From positions 1 to 46,710 of the forward strand of contig SUYI01000029.1 of assembly GCA_015060485.1 (NCBI GenBank): a stretch of 46,710 nt of DNA. The letters are read 5' to 3'. The translations under genes and the position numbers were made by a program. Every line of letters starts with the position of its first letter. The first letter of the stretch is position 1. This DNA is from Prevotella sp. (GTDB lineage: Bacteria; Bacteroidota; Bacteroidia; Bacteroidales; Bacteroidaceae). Below, piece after piece: positions 13,569 through 23,200 of the stretch. The notes under the pieces were generated by a model. The model made no database searches. It saw only the letters and a list, made by a program, of their open reading frames with translations, and was not told the DNA's origin.

Positions 13569-14771
13569 ATGAATTATCAAGTTGACAAAAACGGTTTCTA
13601 CGGAGAGTTCGGAGGGGCGTATGTGCCCGAGATACTCTACAAGTGTGTGCATGACCTGCAGGAGGCTTATCTGCCGATTATCGAGAGTGCAGAGTTCAAA
13701 GCCGAGTATCATGCGCTGTTGAAGGATTATGTGGGCAGGCCCTCACCGCTCTACTATGCCCGTAGGATGAGCGAGAAGTACGGCTGCCAGTTGTATTTGA
13801 AGCGTGAAGACCTGAACCACACGGGTGCTCACAAGATCAATAACACCATCGGACAGATTCTGTTGGCAAAGAAGATGGGCAAGACACGCATCATTGCCGA
13901 GACGGGCGCCGGACAGCATGGTGTAGCAACGGCGACGGTGTGTGCGCTGATGGACATGAAGTGCGAGGTGTTTATGGGTGCGACGGATGTGGAGCGCCAG
14001 CATACCAACGTGGAGCGGATGAAGATGCTGGGTGCCGAGGTGCATCCCGTCCGCACGGGCAACATGACGCTGAGCGATGCCTGCTCAGAGGCGATCCGCG
14101 ACTGGTGCTGTCACCCTGCCGACACCTTCTATATCGTAGGTTCGACAATGGGGCCTCATCCCTATCCCGACCTTGTGGCGAGGATGCAGAGCGTCATCAG
14201 CGAGGAGATCAAGTGGCAGTTGGCTGAGCAGGTAGGCCGCGACTATCCCGACTACCTGATTGCCTGCATTGGAGGCGGAAGCAACGCTGCCGGCACCATC
14301 TACCACTATATGGACGATGAGCGCGTAAAGATTGTGTTGGCTGAAGCTGGCGGACACGGCTGGGACACCGACTACACCGCCGCTACGATACATCGTGGCA
14401 CGACGGGAATCCTGCACGGAGCGAAGATGCTGGTGATGCAGGACGAGGACGGACAGATTCAGGAGGCGTTTACCATCTCTGCTGGCCTCGACTATCCTGG
14501 TGTGGGTCCGATGCATTGCAACATGGCGAAGAAGGGTCGGACGCAGGTGCTGAGCATCAACGACGACGAGGCCATCTACGGCGGCTACGAGCTGACGCGC
14601 ATGGAGGGGATCATCCCCGCCATCGAGAGCGCGCACGCTATTGCAGCGCTGAAGAAACTAAGTTTTAAAAAAGACGATGTAGTGGTGCTGACAGTCAGTG
14701 GGCGCGGCGACAAGGATGTCGAGACATATCTCAAGAACAAGACGATGGCAAAGGAATACGGGAAGTTTTAA
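13569..14771 (+). CDS. trpB: Tryptophan synthase beta chain
   Basis: A 400-residue protein with the PLP lysine Lys89 in LNHTGAHKINN, the AETGAGQHGVA loop and the phosphate-binding GGGSNA motif (CIGGGSNAAG). It condenses indole with serine to give tryptophan, working as an alpha2-beta2 complex with TrpA, encoded at the far end of the same operon. It is the first structural gene after the leader peptide and attenuator, the usual Bacteroidetes order (trpB first). A nonamer repeat fills the 27 bp before trpE. Confidence 0.97.
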   Translation: MNYQVDKNGFYGEFGGAYVPEILYKCVHDLQEAYLPIIESAEFKAEYHALLKDYVGRPSPLYYARRMSEKYGCQLYLKREDLNHTGAHKINNTIGQILLAKKMGKTRIIAETGAGQHGVATATVCALMDMKCEVFMGATDVERQHTNVERMKMLGAEVHPVRTGNMTLSDACSEAIRDWCCHPADTFYIVGSTMGPHPYPDLVARMQSVISEEIKWQLAEQVGRDYPDYLIACIGGGSNAAGTIYHYMDDERVKIVLAEAGGHGWDTDYTAATIHRGTTGILHGAKMLVMQDEDGQIQEAFTISAGLDYPGVGPMHCNMAKKGRTQVLSINDDEAIYGGYELTRMEGIIPAIESAHAIAALKKLSFKKDDVVVLTVSGRGDKDVETYLKNKTMAKEYGKF

Positions 14772-14773
14772 CG

Positions 14774-14800
14774 ACGGATTTAACGAATTAAACGGATTAT
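14774..14800. repeat. Nonamer tandem repeat between trpB and trpE
   Basis: Units ACGGATTTA, ACGAATTAA, ACGGATTAT. The last unit contains the first bases of the trpE start codon (14799). Confidence 0.85.
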
Positions 14801-16214
14801 GAAAACTTTTAAATATCAAACAACAAGCAAGACCATTCTGGCGGATCTTTATACCCCAGTAGGCGTGTATATGCGGCTGCGCGACCTTTATCCGCAGAGT
14901 GCGCTGATGGAGAGCTCGGACTATCACGACCAGAGCAATTCGCGCTCGTTTATCGGCATCCATCCCATGGCCAGCGTGGCTATCGGACACGGCATTGCTA
15001 CCATCAACTATCCCGACGGAACCACAATGAGTCAGCCGTTAAGTGCGGGCTTCGGTTCTGCCGAAGCCATCCACGCTCTCATCGACCGCATCAAGGTGAC
15101 TGGTGACGATGCTGCCATCTGCGGACTCTATGGCTACACCAGTTTCAATGCCGTGCGCTATTTTGAGAATATCGCCGTGAAAGATGAGACGCAGGAGAAG
15201 AACGACGCGCCCGACGTTCTGTATATATTCTATAAGATGGTGATTGTGTTCGACCATCATAACAGTCAGCTGAAAATCGTGGCGCTGGAGGATGCCGATG
15301 GCAAAACCGTCGGCCACACTACGGTCGTGGAGGACGTGCTGAAGGCGATGAACAAGGCCAATGTGCAGGCTTACGATTTCCACCCCGTTGGCGATGTGCG
15401 CTCGACACTGACCGACGAGGAGCACAAGGCGAATATCCGCCGCGGCATCCGGCATTGTCTGCGCGGCGACGTGTTCCAGATTGTGCTCTCGCGCAGGTTC
15501 ATCCAGCAGTACGAGGGCGACGACTTCAAGCTCTATCGTGCTTTAAGGAGCATCAATCCGAGTCCGTACCTGTTCTACTTCGACTTCGGTGGGTTCAGGA
15601 TATTCGGAAGCAGTCCTGAGACGCATTGCAGGATTGAGGGACGTCGCGCTTACATCGACCCCATCGCTGGTACGACGAAGCGCACGGGCGATGCTGAGGC
15701 TGACCGCAAGGGAGCCGAATACCTGCGCAACGACCCGAAGGAGAATGCTGAGCACGTGATGTTGGTGGATCTGGCGCGTAATGACTTGAGTCGTAATTGT
15801 CATGACGTGAAGGTTGATTTCTACAAGGACTTGCAGTACTATTCACACGTGATTCATCTCGTGTCGCGAGTCAGCGGTGAGCTCGATGCCGACAAAGATC
15901 CCATCAAGGCATTTATCGACACCTTCCCCGCCGGTACGCTCAGCGGTGCGCCGAAGGTTCGTGCCATGCAGCTTATTTCTGAGTATGAGCCGCACAACCG
16001 CGGTGCCTACGGTGGTTGCATTGGGTACATCGGTTTGGATGGCTCGCTGAATCAGGCCATCACCATTCGCACCTTCGTCTCGCGCAATGGCGAGCTGTGG
16101 TTCCAGGCCGGCGGCGGCATTGTGGCCAAGAGCGACGAGGAGTATGAACTGCAGGAAGTAAACAATAAACTGGGAGCCCTTCGCAAGGCAATCATTAAAG
16201 CTTCAGAATTATGA
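14799..16214 (+). CDS. trpE: Anthranilate synthase component I
   Basis: A 471-residue chorismate-binding enzyme. The N-terminal SALMESSD segment corresponds to the tryptophan feedback site (LLES region) of TrpE. The C-terminal half has GDVFQIVLSRRF, the IAGTTKRTGDAEAD loop, HVMLVDLARND and GTLSGAPKVRAM, all chorismate/Mg-binding signatures. With TrpG it converts chorismate and glutamine to anthranilate. Its stop overlaps the trpG start by 4 bp (ATGA), which points to translational coupling of the two subunits. Confidence 0.96.
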   Translation: MKTFKYQTTSKTILADLYTPVGVYMRLRDLYPQSALMESSDYHDQSNSRSFIGIHPMASVAIGHGIATINYPDGTTMSQPLSAGFGSAEAIHALIDRIKVTGDDAAICGLYGYTSFNAVRYFENIAVKDETQEKNDAPDVLYIFYKMVIVFDHHNSQLKIVALEDADGKTVGHTTVVEDVLKAMNKANVQAYDFHPVGDVRSTLTDEEHKANIRRGIRHCLRGDVFQIVLSRRFIQQYEGDDFKLYRALRSINPSPYLFYFDFGGFRIFGSSPETHCRIEGRRAYIDPIAGTTKRTGDAEADRKGAEYLRNDPKENAEHVMLVDLARNDLSRNCHDVKVDFYKDLQYYSHVIHLVSRVSGELDADKDPIKAFIDTFPAGTLSGAPKVRAMQLISEYEPHNRGAYGGCIGYIGLDGSLNQAITIRTFVSRNGELWFQAGGGIVAKSDEEYELQEVNNKLGALRKAIIKASEL

Positions 16215-16774
16215 AAATAGTTATTATAGATAATTACGACTCGTTTACATACAATTTGAGTCATCTGGTGAAGGAACTGGGCGCCGAGGTCACCGTCGTG
16301 CGCAACGACCAGTTCCGCCTCGACGAAATCGAGACATACAGTAAGATCATCCTCTCGCCCGGGCCAGGCATTCCCTCGGAGGCAGGTCTGCTGCTCGACG
16401 TTATCCGCACCTACGCCGGTCGCAAACCTATCCTTGGCGTTTGCTTGGGACATCAGGCCATTGGTGAGGCGTTCGGTGCGAAGTTAGAGAACCTCAGCGA
16501 CGTGTTCCACGGCGTGGCTACCCCTTGCCATATCGTCGCCGACGACCCCATCTTCAGCGGCATCTCGCGTGACATCACCATCGGGCGTTATCACTCTTGG
16601 GTGGTCTCTCGCGAAGGTCTGCCCGACTGTCTCGAAGTCACAGCAGTCTCCGATGAGGGACAGATCATGGCCCTCCGCCATCGCGAGCTGAACGTCCGCG
16701 GCATACAATTCCATCCTGAGAGCGTGCTGACTCCCGACGGCAAGAAAATGTTGCAAAACTGGATGTTCTTGTAA
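16211..16774 (+). CDS. trpG: Anthranilate synthase component II (glutamine amidotransferase)
   Basis: A 187-residue class I glutaminase: IIDNYDSFTYN at the start, the nucleophile in ILGVCLGHQAIGEAFG, and the His-Glu pair in GIQFHPESVLTPDG. It supplies ammonia to TrpE. It overlaps trpE by 4 bp. It could also serve 4-amino-4-deoxychorismate synthase, as amphibolic TrpG/PabA proteins do elsewhere, but the operon position favours tryptophan synthesis. A heptamer repeat follows before trpD. Confidence 0.96.
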   Translation: MKIVIIDNYDSFTYNLSHLVKELGAEVTVVRNDQFRLDEIETYSKIILSPGPGIPSEAGLLLDVIRTYAGRKPILGVCLGHQAIGEAFGAKLENLSDVFHGVATPCHIVADDPIFSGISRDITIGRYHSWVVSREGLPDCLEVTAVSDEGQIMALRHRELNVRGIQFHPESVLTPDGKKMLQNWMFL

Positions 16775-16785
16775 AGGTTATCATA

Positions 16786-16820
16786 AAGTTAAAAGTTTAA
16801 AGTTCAAAGTTCAAAGTAAA
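16786..16820. repeat. Heptamer repeat between trpG and trpD (AAGTTCA type)
   Basis: Units AAGTTAA, AAGTTTA, AAGTTCA, AAGTTCA, AAGTAAA, filling most of the 52-bp gap. Confidence 0.85.
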
Positions 16821-16826
16821 AAAAAT

Positions 16827-17837
16827 ATGGAACAAACAATGAAAGGCTACCTCTTCCGCCTGCTGAATCACGAAGAGCTCTCCCGCGAGGAGATGAAATC
16901 AATCCTGATAGGCATTACGCACTCAGAGTACCCCAACGAACAGATTACCGCCCTGCTGACCTGTCTGCAGATGCGCGGCGTCACCGTCGACGAACTGCTC
17001 GGTTTCCGCGACGGCATCCTCGAGACCGGCGTGCCAGCCATCCTCAACTGCGACCGTTACATCGACGTCGTGGGCACTGGCGGCGACCGCAAGAACACCT
17101 TCAATATCTCTACCACCGCCTGTTTCGTCATTGCCGGAGCCGGCTACAAGGTGGCCAAGCACGGCAACTATGCCGCCACCAGCGTCAGTGGTGCCTCGAA
17201 TGTCATTGCCCACCACGGCATCAAGTTTACCGATGACATAGACCGCCTGAACCGCTCGCTCAACGAGGCCGGCATCGTGTATCTGCATGCACAGCTCTTC
17301 GCCAAGGCGATGAAGTTCGTGGGTCCAATCCGCAAGGCGCTGCAGTTCCCCACCATCTTCAATCTCCTCGGTCCCATCGTCAATCCCTCACAGCCCAAAT
17401 GCCAGCTCCTCGGCGTGGCTAACCTCGACCAGATGCGCCTTTATAATCAGGTGTATCAGAAGTTGGGTATTGACTACGGCATCGTGAACTCCATCGACGG
17501 CTACGACGAGATTTCGCTGACGGGCGACTTCAAGGTGACCACCAAGGATTACGAGCGCATCTTCTCCCCCAAGGACTTAGGCTTCGACATTGCCAAACCA
17601 GAGGAACTTGTGGGTGGCGCCACCGAGGAAGAGGCCGCCCAGATTTTCGACAGCGTGCTCGAGAATCGCGCCCTGCCCGCCCAGAAGAACATCGTCCTGG
17701 CCAATGCCGCCTTTGGTATTCAGGTGCTGGAGAAAGGACAGAAGAGCATCGAGGATTGCATCGAGATTGCCCGCGAATCAATAGACAGCGGTGCGGCATT
17801 ACGGACGTTCAAGAAGTTCGTGGAACTGAACAGCTAA
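16827..17837 (+). CDS. trpD: Anthranilate phosphoribosyltransferase
   Basis: A 336-residue protein with DVVGTGGDRKNTFNIST (PRPP and Mg site), KHGNYAATSVSGASNV (anthranilate and PRPP contacts) and FNLLGPIVNP. It transfers phosphoribose from PRPP to anthranilate. Two ATG codons, 16827 and 16839, are possible; the family often starts near the second (MKGYLFRLLNHEELS), and neither has a clear ribosome binding site because a repeat sits just upstream. It is fourth in the trp operon. Confidence 0.95.
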   Translation: MEQTMKGYLFRLLNHEELSREEMKSILIGITHSEYPNEQITALLTCLQMRGVTVDELLGFRDGILETGVPAILNCDRYIDVVGTGGDRKNTFNISTTACFVIAGAGYKVAKHGNYAATSVSGASNVIAHHGIKFTDDIDRLNRSLNEAGIVYLHAQLFAKAMKFVGPIRKALQFPTIFNLLGPIVNPSQPKCQLLGVANLDQMRLYNQVYQKLGIDYGIVNSIDGYDEISLTGDFKVTTKDYERIFSPKDLGFDIAKPEELVGGATEEEAAQIFDSVLENRALPAQKNIVLANAAFGIQVLEKGQKSIEDCIEIARESIDSGAALRTFKKFVELNS

Positions 17838-17847
17838 TTTTTAGACC

Positions 17848-17874
17848 ACGAATTGCACTAATTAAACGAATTAA
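17848..17874. repeat. Nonamer tandem repeat between trpD and trpC
   Basis: Units ACGAATTGC, ACTAATTAA, ACGAATTAA, a more diverged member of the ACGGATTTA family. It ends 3 bp before the trpC ATG. Confidence 0.75.
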
Positions 17875-17877
17875 GTT

Positions 17878-18618
17878 ATGGGAAAAGATATTTTAGAGCA
17901 AATCATCGCCCACAAACGCGAGGAAGTGGCTGTTCTCTATGCAAAGAAGCCCTCCCTTCGCGAGGCCCTGCTGCAGAGCAATACCGGCATCATCGCAGAG
18001 TTCAAGCGCCGTTCACCCTCGAAAGGCTGGATTAAGGAAGACGGACGTGCCGACATCATTCCGCTGTCATACCAGCAGAACGGTGCCGCTGCCTTGAGCA
18101 TCCTCACCGACGAACACTTCTTCGGTGGCAGCGACGACTTCATCCGTCAAGCTCGCCAAAGCGGTGTTACCCTTCCCATCCTCTATAAGAACTTCGTCAT
18201 CGACGAGACCCAGCTCTATGCCGCCGCTCTCTGTGGTGCCAGTGCCGTGCTGCTCATTGCCGCCTGCCTGTCGAAACAAGCGTGCGCTGCGCTGATGAAT
18301 AAGGCGCATGAACTTGGCCTTGAGGTGTTGCTTGAGATGCACTCCGAAGCAGAACTCGAATACGCTGAACTCTGCCCCGACCTCTGCGGTATCAACAACC
18401 GCAACCTCGGCTCGTTCGTCACCGATGTCGAGAACTCCTTCCGTCTCGCCGAGCTTCTGCCGAAGGATGCCGTCAAGGTCAGTGAGAGCGGTATTAGCGA
18501 CCCTGCTACCGTTCGAGCCCTCCGTCAGGCCGGTTTCCGTGGCTTCCTCATCGGCGAGACCTTTATGAAAACTGCTGGCCCTGGCCTGGCATTAAACGAA
18601 TTTATCGCAAAGCTATGA
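17878..18618 (+). CDS. trpC: Indole-3-glycerol phosphate synthase
   Basis: A 246-residue TIM-barrel enzyme. Recognised elements are IIAEFKRRSPSKGWI (catalytic Lys and phosphate contact), LSILTDEHFFGG, ILYKNFVID, LLEMHSEAELE, GINNRNLGSF and VKVSESGIS. It closes the indole ring from carboxyphenylamino-deoxyribulose phosphate. Its stop overlaps the trpF start by 4 bp (ATGA), so it is separate from trpF here rather than fused as in enterobacteria. Confidence 0.95.
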   Translation: MGKDILEQIIAHKREEVAVLYAKKPSLREALLQSNTGIIAEFKRRSPSKGWIKEDGRADIIPLSYQQNGAAALSILTDEHFFGGSDDFIRQARQSGVTLPILYKNFVIDETQLYAAALCGASAVLLIAACLSKQACAALMNKAHELGLEVLLEMHSEAELEYAELCPDLCGINNRNLGSFVTDVENSFRLAELLPKDAVKVSESGISDPATVRALRQAGFRGFLIGETFMKTAGPGLALNEFIAKL

Positions 18619-19256
18619 TTATTAAAGTATGCGGCATGCGCGATGCTGACAATATTCGCGAGGTGGAGCAATTGTCAACTGTCAATTGTCAATTGTCAAT
18701 TGATTGGATGGGCTTTATCTTTTGGCCGAAGTCCAGCCGCTACGTCAGCGAACGTCCAGCCTATCTGCCGCAAAAGTGCAAGCGTGTCGGTGTGTTCGTT
18801 GATGCCGCTATTGATGACATCCGTCAGCACATCGCCGACTATTGTCTCGATATCATCCAGCTTCACGGTCACGAAAGCATTGACTTCATCCGCAGTCTTC
18901 GTTCGTTGTGTGGCGATTCTATCGCCATCATCAAGGCCTTCAACATCGCCACGAAAGAGGATCTGGCTGCAACGGCTCCCTACGATGGCCTTGTCGATTA
19001 CTTCCTCTTCGACACTAAAGGCCCATCCGTTGGAGGCAATGGTGAAAAATTCGACTGGACTGTGCTCGCCGATTACGACGGCGAGACTCCCTTCCTCCTC
19101 AGTGGCGGCATAGGCTCTGACGATGCAGAACGCATCAAGTCGTTCAATCACCCCAAGTGCATCGGTATCGACCTGAACTCGCGTTTTGAGATTGAACCAG
19201 GAATAAAAGATATTGTAAAATTAAAAACGTTTTTGAATTATGGCAAACAAGATTAA
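18615..19256 (+). CDS. trpF: Phosphoribosylanthranilate isomerase
   Basis: A 213-residue TIM-barrel protein with the catalytic Cys in [12 protein letters not shown], the general acid Asp in [16 protein letters not shown], and [14 protein letters not shown] near the end. It isomerises N-(5'-phosphoribosyl)anthranilate. Residues 19-30 ([12 protein letters not shown]) are an extra segment encoded by a heptamer DNA repeat, placed between the first barrel strand/helix and the [14 protein letters not shown] strand; close relatives should lack it. It overlaps trpC by 4 bp and trpA by 17 bp. Confidence 0.93.
   Translation: MIIKVCGMRDADNIREVEQLSTVNCQLSIDWMGFIFWPKSSRYVSERPAYLPQKCKRVGVFVDAAIDDIRQHIADYCLDIIQLHGHESIDFIRSLRSLCGDSIAIIKAFNIATKEDLAATAPYDGLVDYFLFDTKGPSVGGNGEKFDWTVLADYDGETPFLLSGGIGSDDAERIKSFNHPKCIGIDLNSRFEIEPGIKDIVKLKTFLNYGKQD
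18669..18703. repeat. Heptamer repeat inside trpF (CAATTGT x5)
   Basis: Units CAATTGT, CAACTGT, CAATTGT, CAATTGT, CAATTGA, translated in frame as [12 protein letters not shown]. Confidence 0.9.
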
Positions 19257-20025
19257 TAAGCTCTTTGCTGAGCAACCCCAAGACAAAAAGTTTCTTTCGC
19301 TCTATTTCTGTGCCGGTTGTCCTACCCTCGAAGGCACGGGCGAAGTTATCCTCACGATGCAACGCCGCGGCATCGACTTCATCGAGGTCGGCATCCCCTT
19401 CAGCGATCCACTGGCCGACGGTCCTGTCATCCAGAGTGCCGCCACTCAGGCCCTGAAGAACGGCATGACCCTTTCCAAACTCTTCGCCCAACTGAAGACC
19501 ATCAAGGACCAAGTGCAGATCCCACTTATCCTCATGGGCTATCTCAACCCCATCCTGCACTACGGCATCGAAGAGTTTTGCAAAAGTTGTGTCGAGTCAG
19601 GCGTCAGTGGCATGATTATCCCCGACCTGCCTTTCGATGACTACCAAAATATAGTAAAACCCATCGCCGACCGCTACGACCTCCGCGTCATCATGCTCAT
19701 CACGCCCGAGACCAGTGACGAGCGCATCCGCTTCATCGACCAAAACACCGACGGTTTCATCTATATGGTCAGCTCTGCCGCCATCACCGGCGCCCAGCAG
19801 TCATTCGACGATGCCAAGCAGGCCTACTTCCGTCGCATCGACCAGATGCAGCTGCGCAATCCGCGTATGATTGGCTTTGGCATCAGCAATGCCCAGACGC
19901 TCAAGGCTGCCCAGCAGAACGCCGCCGGTGCCATCATCGGTTCCAAGTTCGTCACCCTCCTCAACGACACCAATGGTGATGCAGACGAAGCCCTCGACCG
20001 TCTCTTTGAGGCTTTGTCGGAATAA
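19240..20025 (+). CDS. trpA: Tryptophan synthase alpha chain
   Basis: A 261-residue TIM-barrel protein. The catalytic Glu lies in [16 protein letters not shown], the catalytic Asp in [10 protein letters not shown], and the phosphate site in GFGISNAQ and GAIIGSKFV. It cleaves indole-3-glycerol phosphate and passes indole to TrpB. ATG 19240 lies inside the end of trpF (17-bp overlap), so translation is probably coupled. It is the last gene of the operon; no strong terminator is seen between it and the gltB promoter region. Confidence 0.96.
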   Translation: MANKINKLFAEQPQDKKFLSLYFCAGCPTLEGTGEVILTMQRRGIDFIEVGIPFSDPLADGPVIQSAATQALKNGMTLSKLFAQLKTIKDQVQIPLILMGYLNPILHYGIEEFCKSCVESGVSGMIIPDLPFDDYQNIVKPIADRYDLRVIMLITPETSDERIRFIDQNTDGFIYMVSSAAITGAQQSFDDAKQAYFRRIDQMQLRNPRMIGFGISNAQTLKAAQQNAAGAIIGSKFVTLLNDTNGDADEALDRLFEALSE

Positions 20026-20082
20026 AATATCACATCTTGGTTTTGTTAGGAAGTGACAACTTGTAAATGATAAAGGGGGCAT

Positions 20083-20216
20083 GACGGACGGAATGCTTAC
20101 ATTTTTGATTAAAAAGGGGTGATTTCAGCGCAAAGTGTCAGAACGGCCGATTTTGAAGATAAAAAGTAAGTGAAAGTTTGGCGGATTAAGCAGAATGTCG
20201 TAATTTTGCAGCCGAA
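20083..20216 (+). promoter_or_regulatory. gltB promoter and upstream control region, homologous to that of trp
   Basis: TTTG (20177-20180), 20 bp, TAATTTTGC (20201-20209) form a Bacteroidetes promoter. Upstream, GACGGACGGAATGCTTACAT (20083-20102) and GCAAAGTGTCAG (20130-20141) match 13239-13258 and 13286-13297 of the trp region, with the same 49-bp offset between them. The -7 box has the same flanks (CAGAATGTCG before, AGCCGAA after). Only a 2-bp length difference separates the two regions over about 135 bp. Confidence 0.75.
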
Positions 20217-20249
20217 AACGAACAAAAGGAAAGAAAAAGTAAGGATAAT

Positions 20250-23200
20250 ATGACAAAATGTAAACTTCAAACATCGGAAAGGTTGCAAAAAGAAGCATAT
20301 TCGCAGCAAGGGCTTTACCAGAGCCATTACGAGCATGATGCTTGCGGCGTGGGAATGGTTGTGAACATCCACGGCGGAAAAAGTCACGATCTGGTAGACA
20401 ATGCGCTGAAGGTGCTGGAAAACATGGAACATCGCGGAGCTGAGACGCGCGATAAGACTGGCGACGGCGCCGGTATCATGCTGCAGATTCCGCACGAGTT
20501 TATCCTGTTGCAGGGTATTCCTGTGCCTGAGAAGGGTAAGTATGGTACTGGATTGGTGTTCCTGCCAAAAGACGAGAAGGCACAACAGGAGATTCTGAGC
20601 GTGATGATTGAAGAGATTGAGCGCGAGGGACTGCAGCTGATGCATCTGCGCGCTGTGCCTACAAACCCCGAAGTGCTGGGTGCCGCGGCTCGCGAGGTGG
20701 AGCCCGACATCAAGCAGATTTTCGTAACGGGTATTGCCGACGAACAAGTGCCCGTGTTCGAACGTATATTATATAAGGTACGCAAAAGGATTGAAAACCG
20801 TATCGACAACGAGGATTTTTATATCTGCTCGTTGTCTAACAAGAATATCATCTATAAGGGAATGCTGACCAGCGGACAGCTGCGTCGCTACTTCCCTGAT
20901 CTATCGAACGATTACTTTACAAGTGGACTGGCGCTGGTACACTCGCGCTTCTCTACTAACACATTCCCCAAATGGAAGCTGGCCCAGCCCTTCCGTCTGT
21001 TGGCTCACAACGGCGAGATTAACACCATTCGCGGTAACCGTGGCTGGATGAAGGCTCGCGAGAGTGTGCTGAACAGCGAAGCCTTAGGAGATATCAAGGA
21101 TCTGCGCCCCATTGTGCAGGATGGTATGAGTGATAGTGCTTCGCTGGATAATGTGTTCGAATTCTTGATGCTCAGTGGACTCTCATTACCACAGGCCATG
21201 GCCATTCTGGTGCCTGAGAGCTTTAATGACAAGAACCCGATTTCTGAAGACCTGAAGGCCTTCTACGAGTATCACTCTATCTTGATGGAGCCATGGGACG
21301 GTCCTGCAGCGCTGCTGTTCTCAGATGGTCGCTATGCTGGCGGTATGCTTGACAGGAACGGTCTGCGCCCCAGTCGCTACACCATTACCAAACAGGGTAT
21401 GATAGTGGTAGCCAGTGAGGTTGGCGTGATGGACTTTGAGCCAGGCGATGTGGTGTCGAAAGGTCGTCTGCAACCAGGAAAGATTCTGCTGATTGACACC
21501 CAGGAGGGTAAGATTTACTACGACGGAGAGATCAAGGAACAGTTGGCTAAGGCACATCCTTACCGTGAGTGGCTGAATGAGAACCGCGTGCAGCTGGAAA
21601 AGCTGAAGAGCGGGCGCCATGTAGAGAATTCGGTGAGCAACTTCGAACAGAAGCTCGTTACATTTGGTTTTGGTCAGGAGGATATCGATAAGACTATCGT
21701 GCCGATGGCTACAGCTGGTCAGGAGCCTGTAGCTGCTATGGGTAACGACACGCCGCTGGCAGTCATCTCAGACCGTCCACAGATATTGTTTAACTATTTC
21801 CGCCAGCAGTTCGCACAAGTAACGAACCCTGCCATCGACCCGATTCGTGAGGAGCTGGTAATGAGTCTGACGGAGTATATTGGTGCAGTAGGAACCAATA
21901 TCCTGACACCCGACGCATCTAACTGTAAGATGGTGCGCCTGCCACAACCCGTGCTAACCAACACACAACTCGATATATTATGTAACATCCGCTATAAAGG
22001 CTTCAACACCAAGAAGCTACCCATCCTCTTCGACATGGAAAAAGGCGAAGAGGGCTTGCGTCAGGCATTGGACGACCTATGTCATCAGGCCGAGGCCAGC
22101 GTGGACGAGGGTGTAAACTACATCATCCTCTCTGATCGTGACATTGACGAGACACATGCCGCGATTCCCTCGCTTTTGGCGGTATCGGCTGTTCACCACT
22201 ATCTGATTAGCGTGGGTAAGCGCGTACAGACTGCCTTGATTGTGGAGAGCGGTGAGATTCGCGAGGTGATGCATGCGGCGCTGTTGCTGGGCTATGGTGC
22301 GAGTGCGCTGTGCCCATATATGACATTCGCTGTCCTCGACGATTTGGTGAAAAGAGGAAAAATTCAGGAGGAATATGCTACTGCCGAGAAAAACTACATC
22401 AAAGCGGTAGATAAAGGTCTGAAGAAGATCATGTCAAAGATGGGTATCTCAACCATTCGCAGCTATCGTGGTGCTAAGATTTTCGAGAGCATCGGACTGA
22501 GCGAAGACCTGCTACGTCGCTATTTCGGCACAGAGGTGAGTACCATCGGTGGTGTTGGATTGAAGGAGATTGCCCGCGATGCCATCAGACTTCACCATGA
22601 AGCATTTCTCTCACCTCTCACTTCTCACCTCTCACCTCTCAAAAACCAGGGCCTCTTTGCATGGCGCAAGGATGGCATTAAGCACGCTTGGAACCCAGAG
22701 ACAATCGCTCAGTTGCAGTTGGCTACACGTCAAGGCAATTACGATAAATTCAAGGATTGGGCAAAGATCGTTGACGAGAAGGAGAGTCCCATCTTCATCC
22801 GCGACTTCTTCAAGTTCAAGAAGGCTGCCAAGCCAACGCCTATTGACGAGGTGGAGCCCGTTGAGAGCATTGTGAAGCATTTTGTAACAGGCGCTATGTC
22901 ATTCGGTGCTTTGAGCATCGAGGCCCACGAGGCTTTGGCACTCGCCATGAACAAACTGGGTGCACGTTCGAACACGGGTGAGGGTGGCGAGGACAATGCC
23001 CGCTATCACTCAGAGGTAGATGGCGTGAGCCTTTCAAGTAAGACCAAGCAGATTGCATCAGGACGTTTTGGTGTGACAGCCGAATACCTGGTGAATGCCG
23101 AGGAGATACAGATTAAGGTGGCACAGGGTGCTAAGCCTGGTGAGGGCGGACAGTTGCCTGGCTTCAAAGTCAACGAGATTATCGCCAAGACACGTAACGC

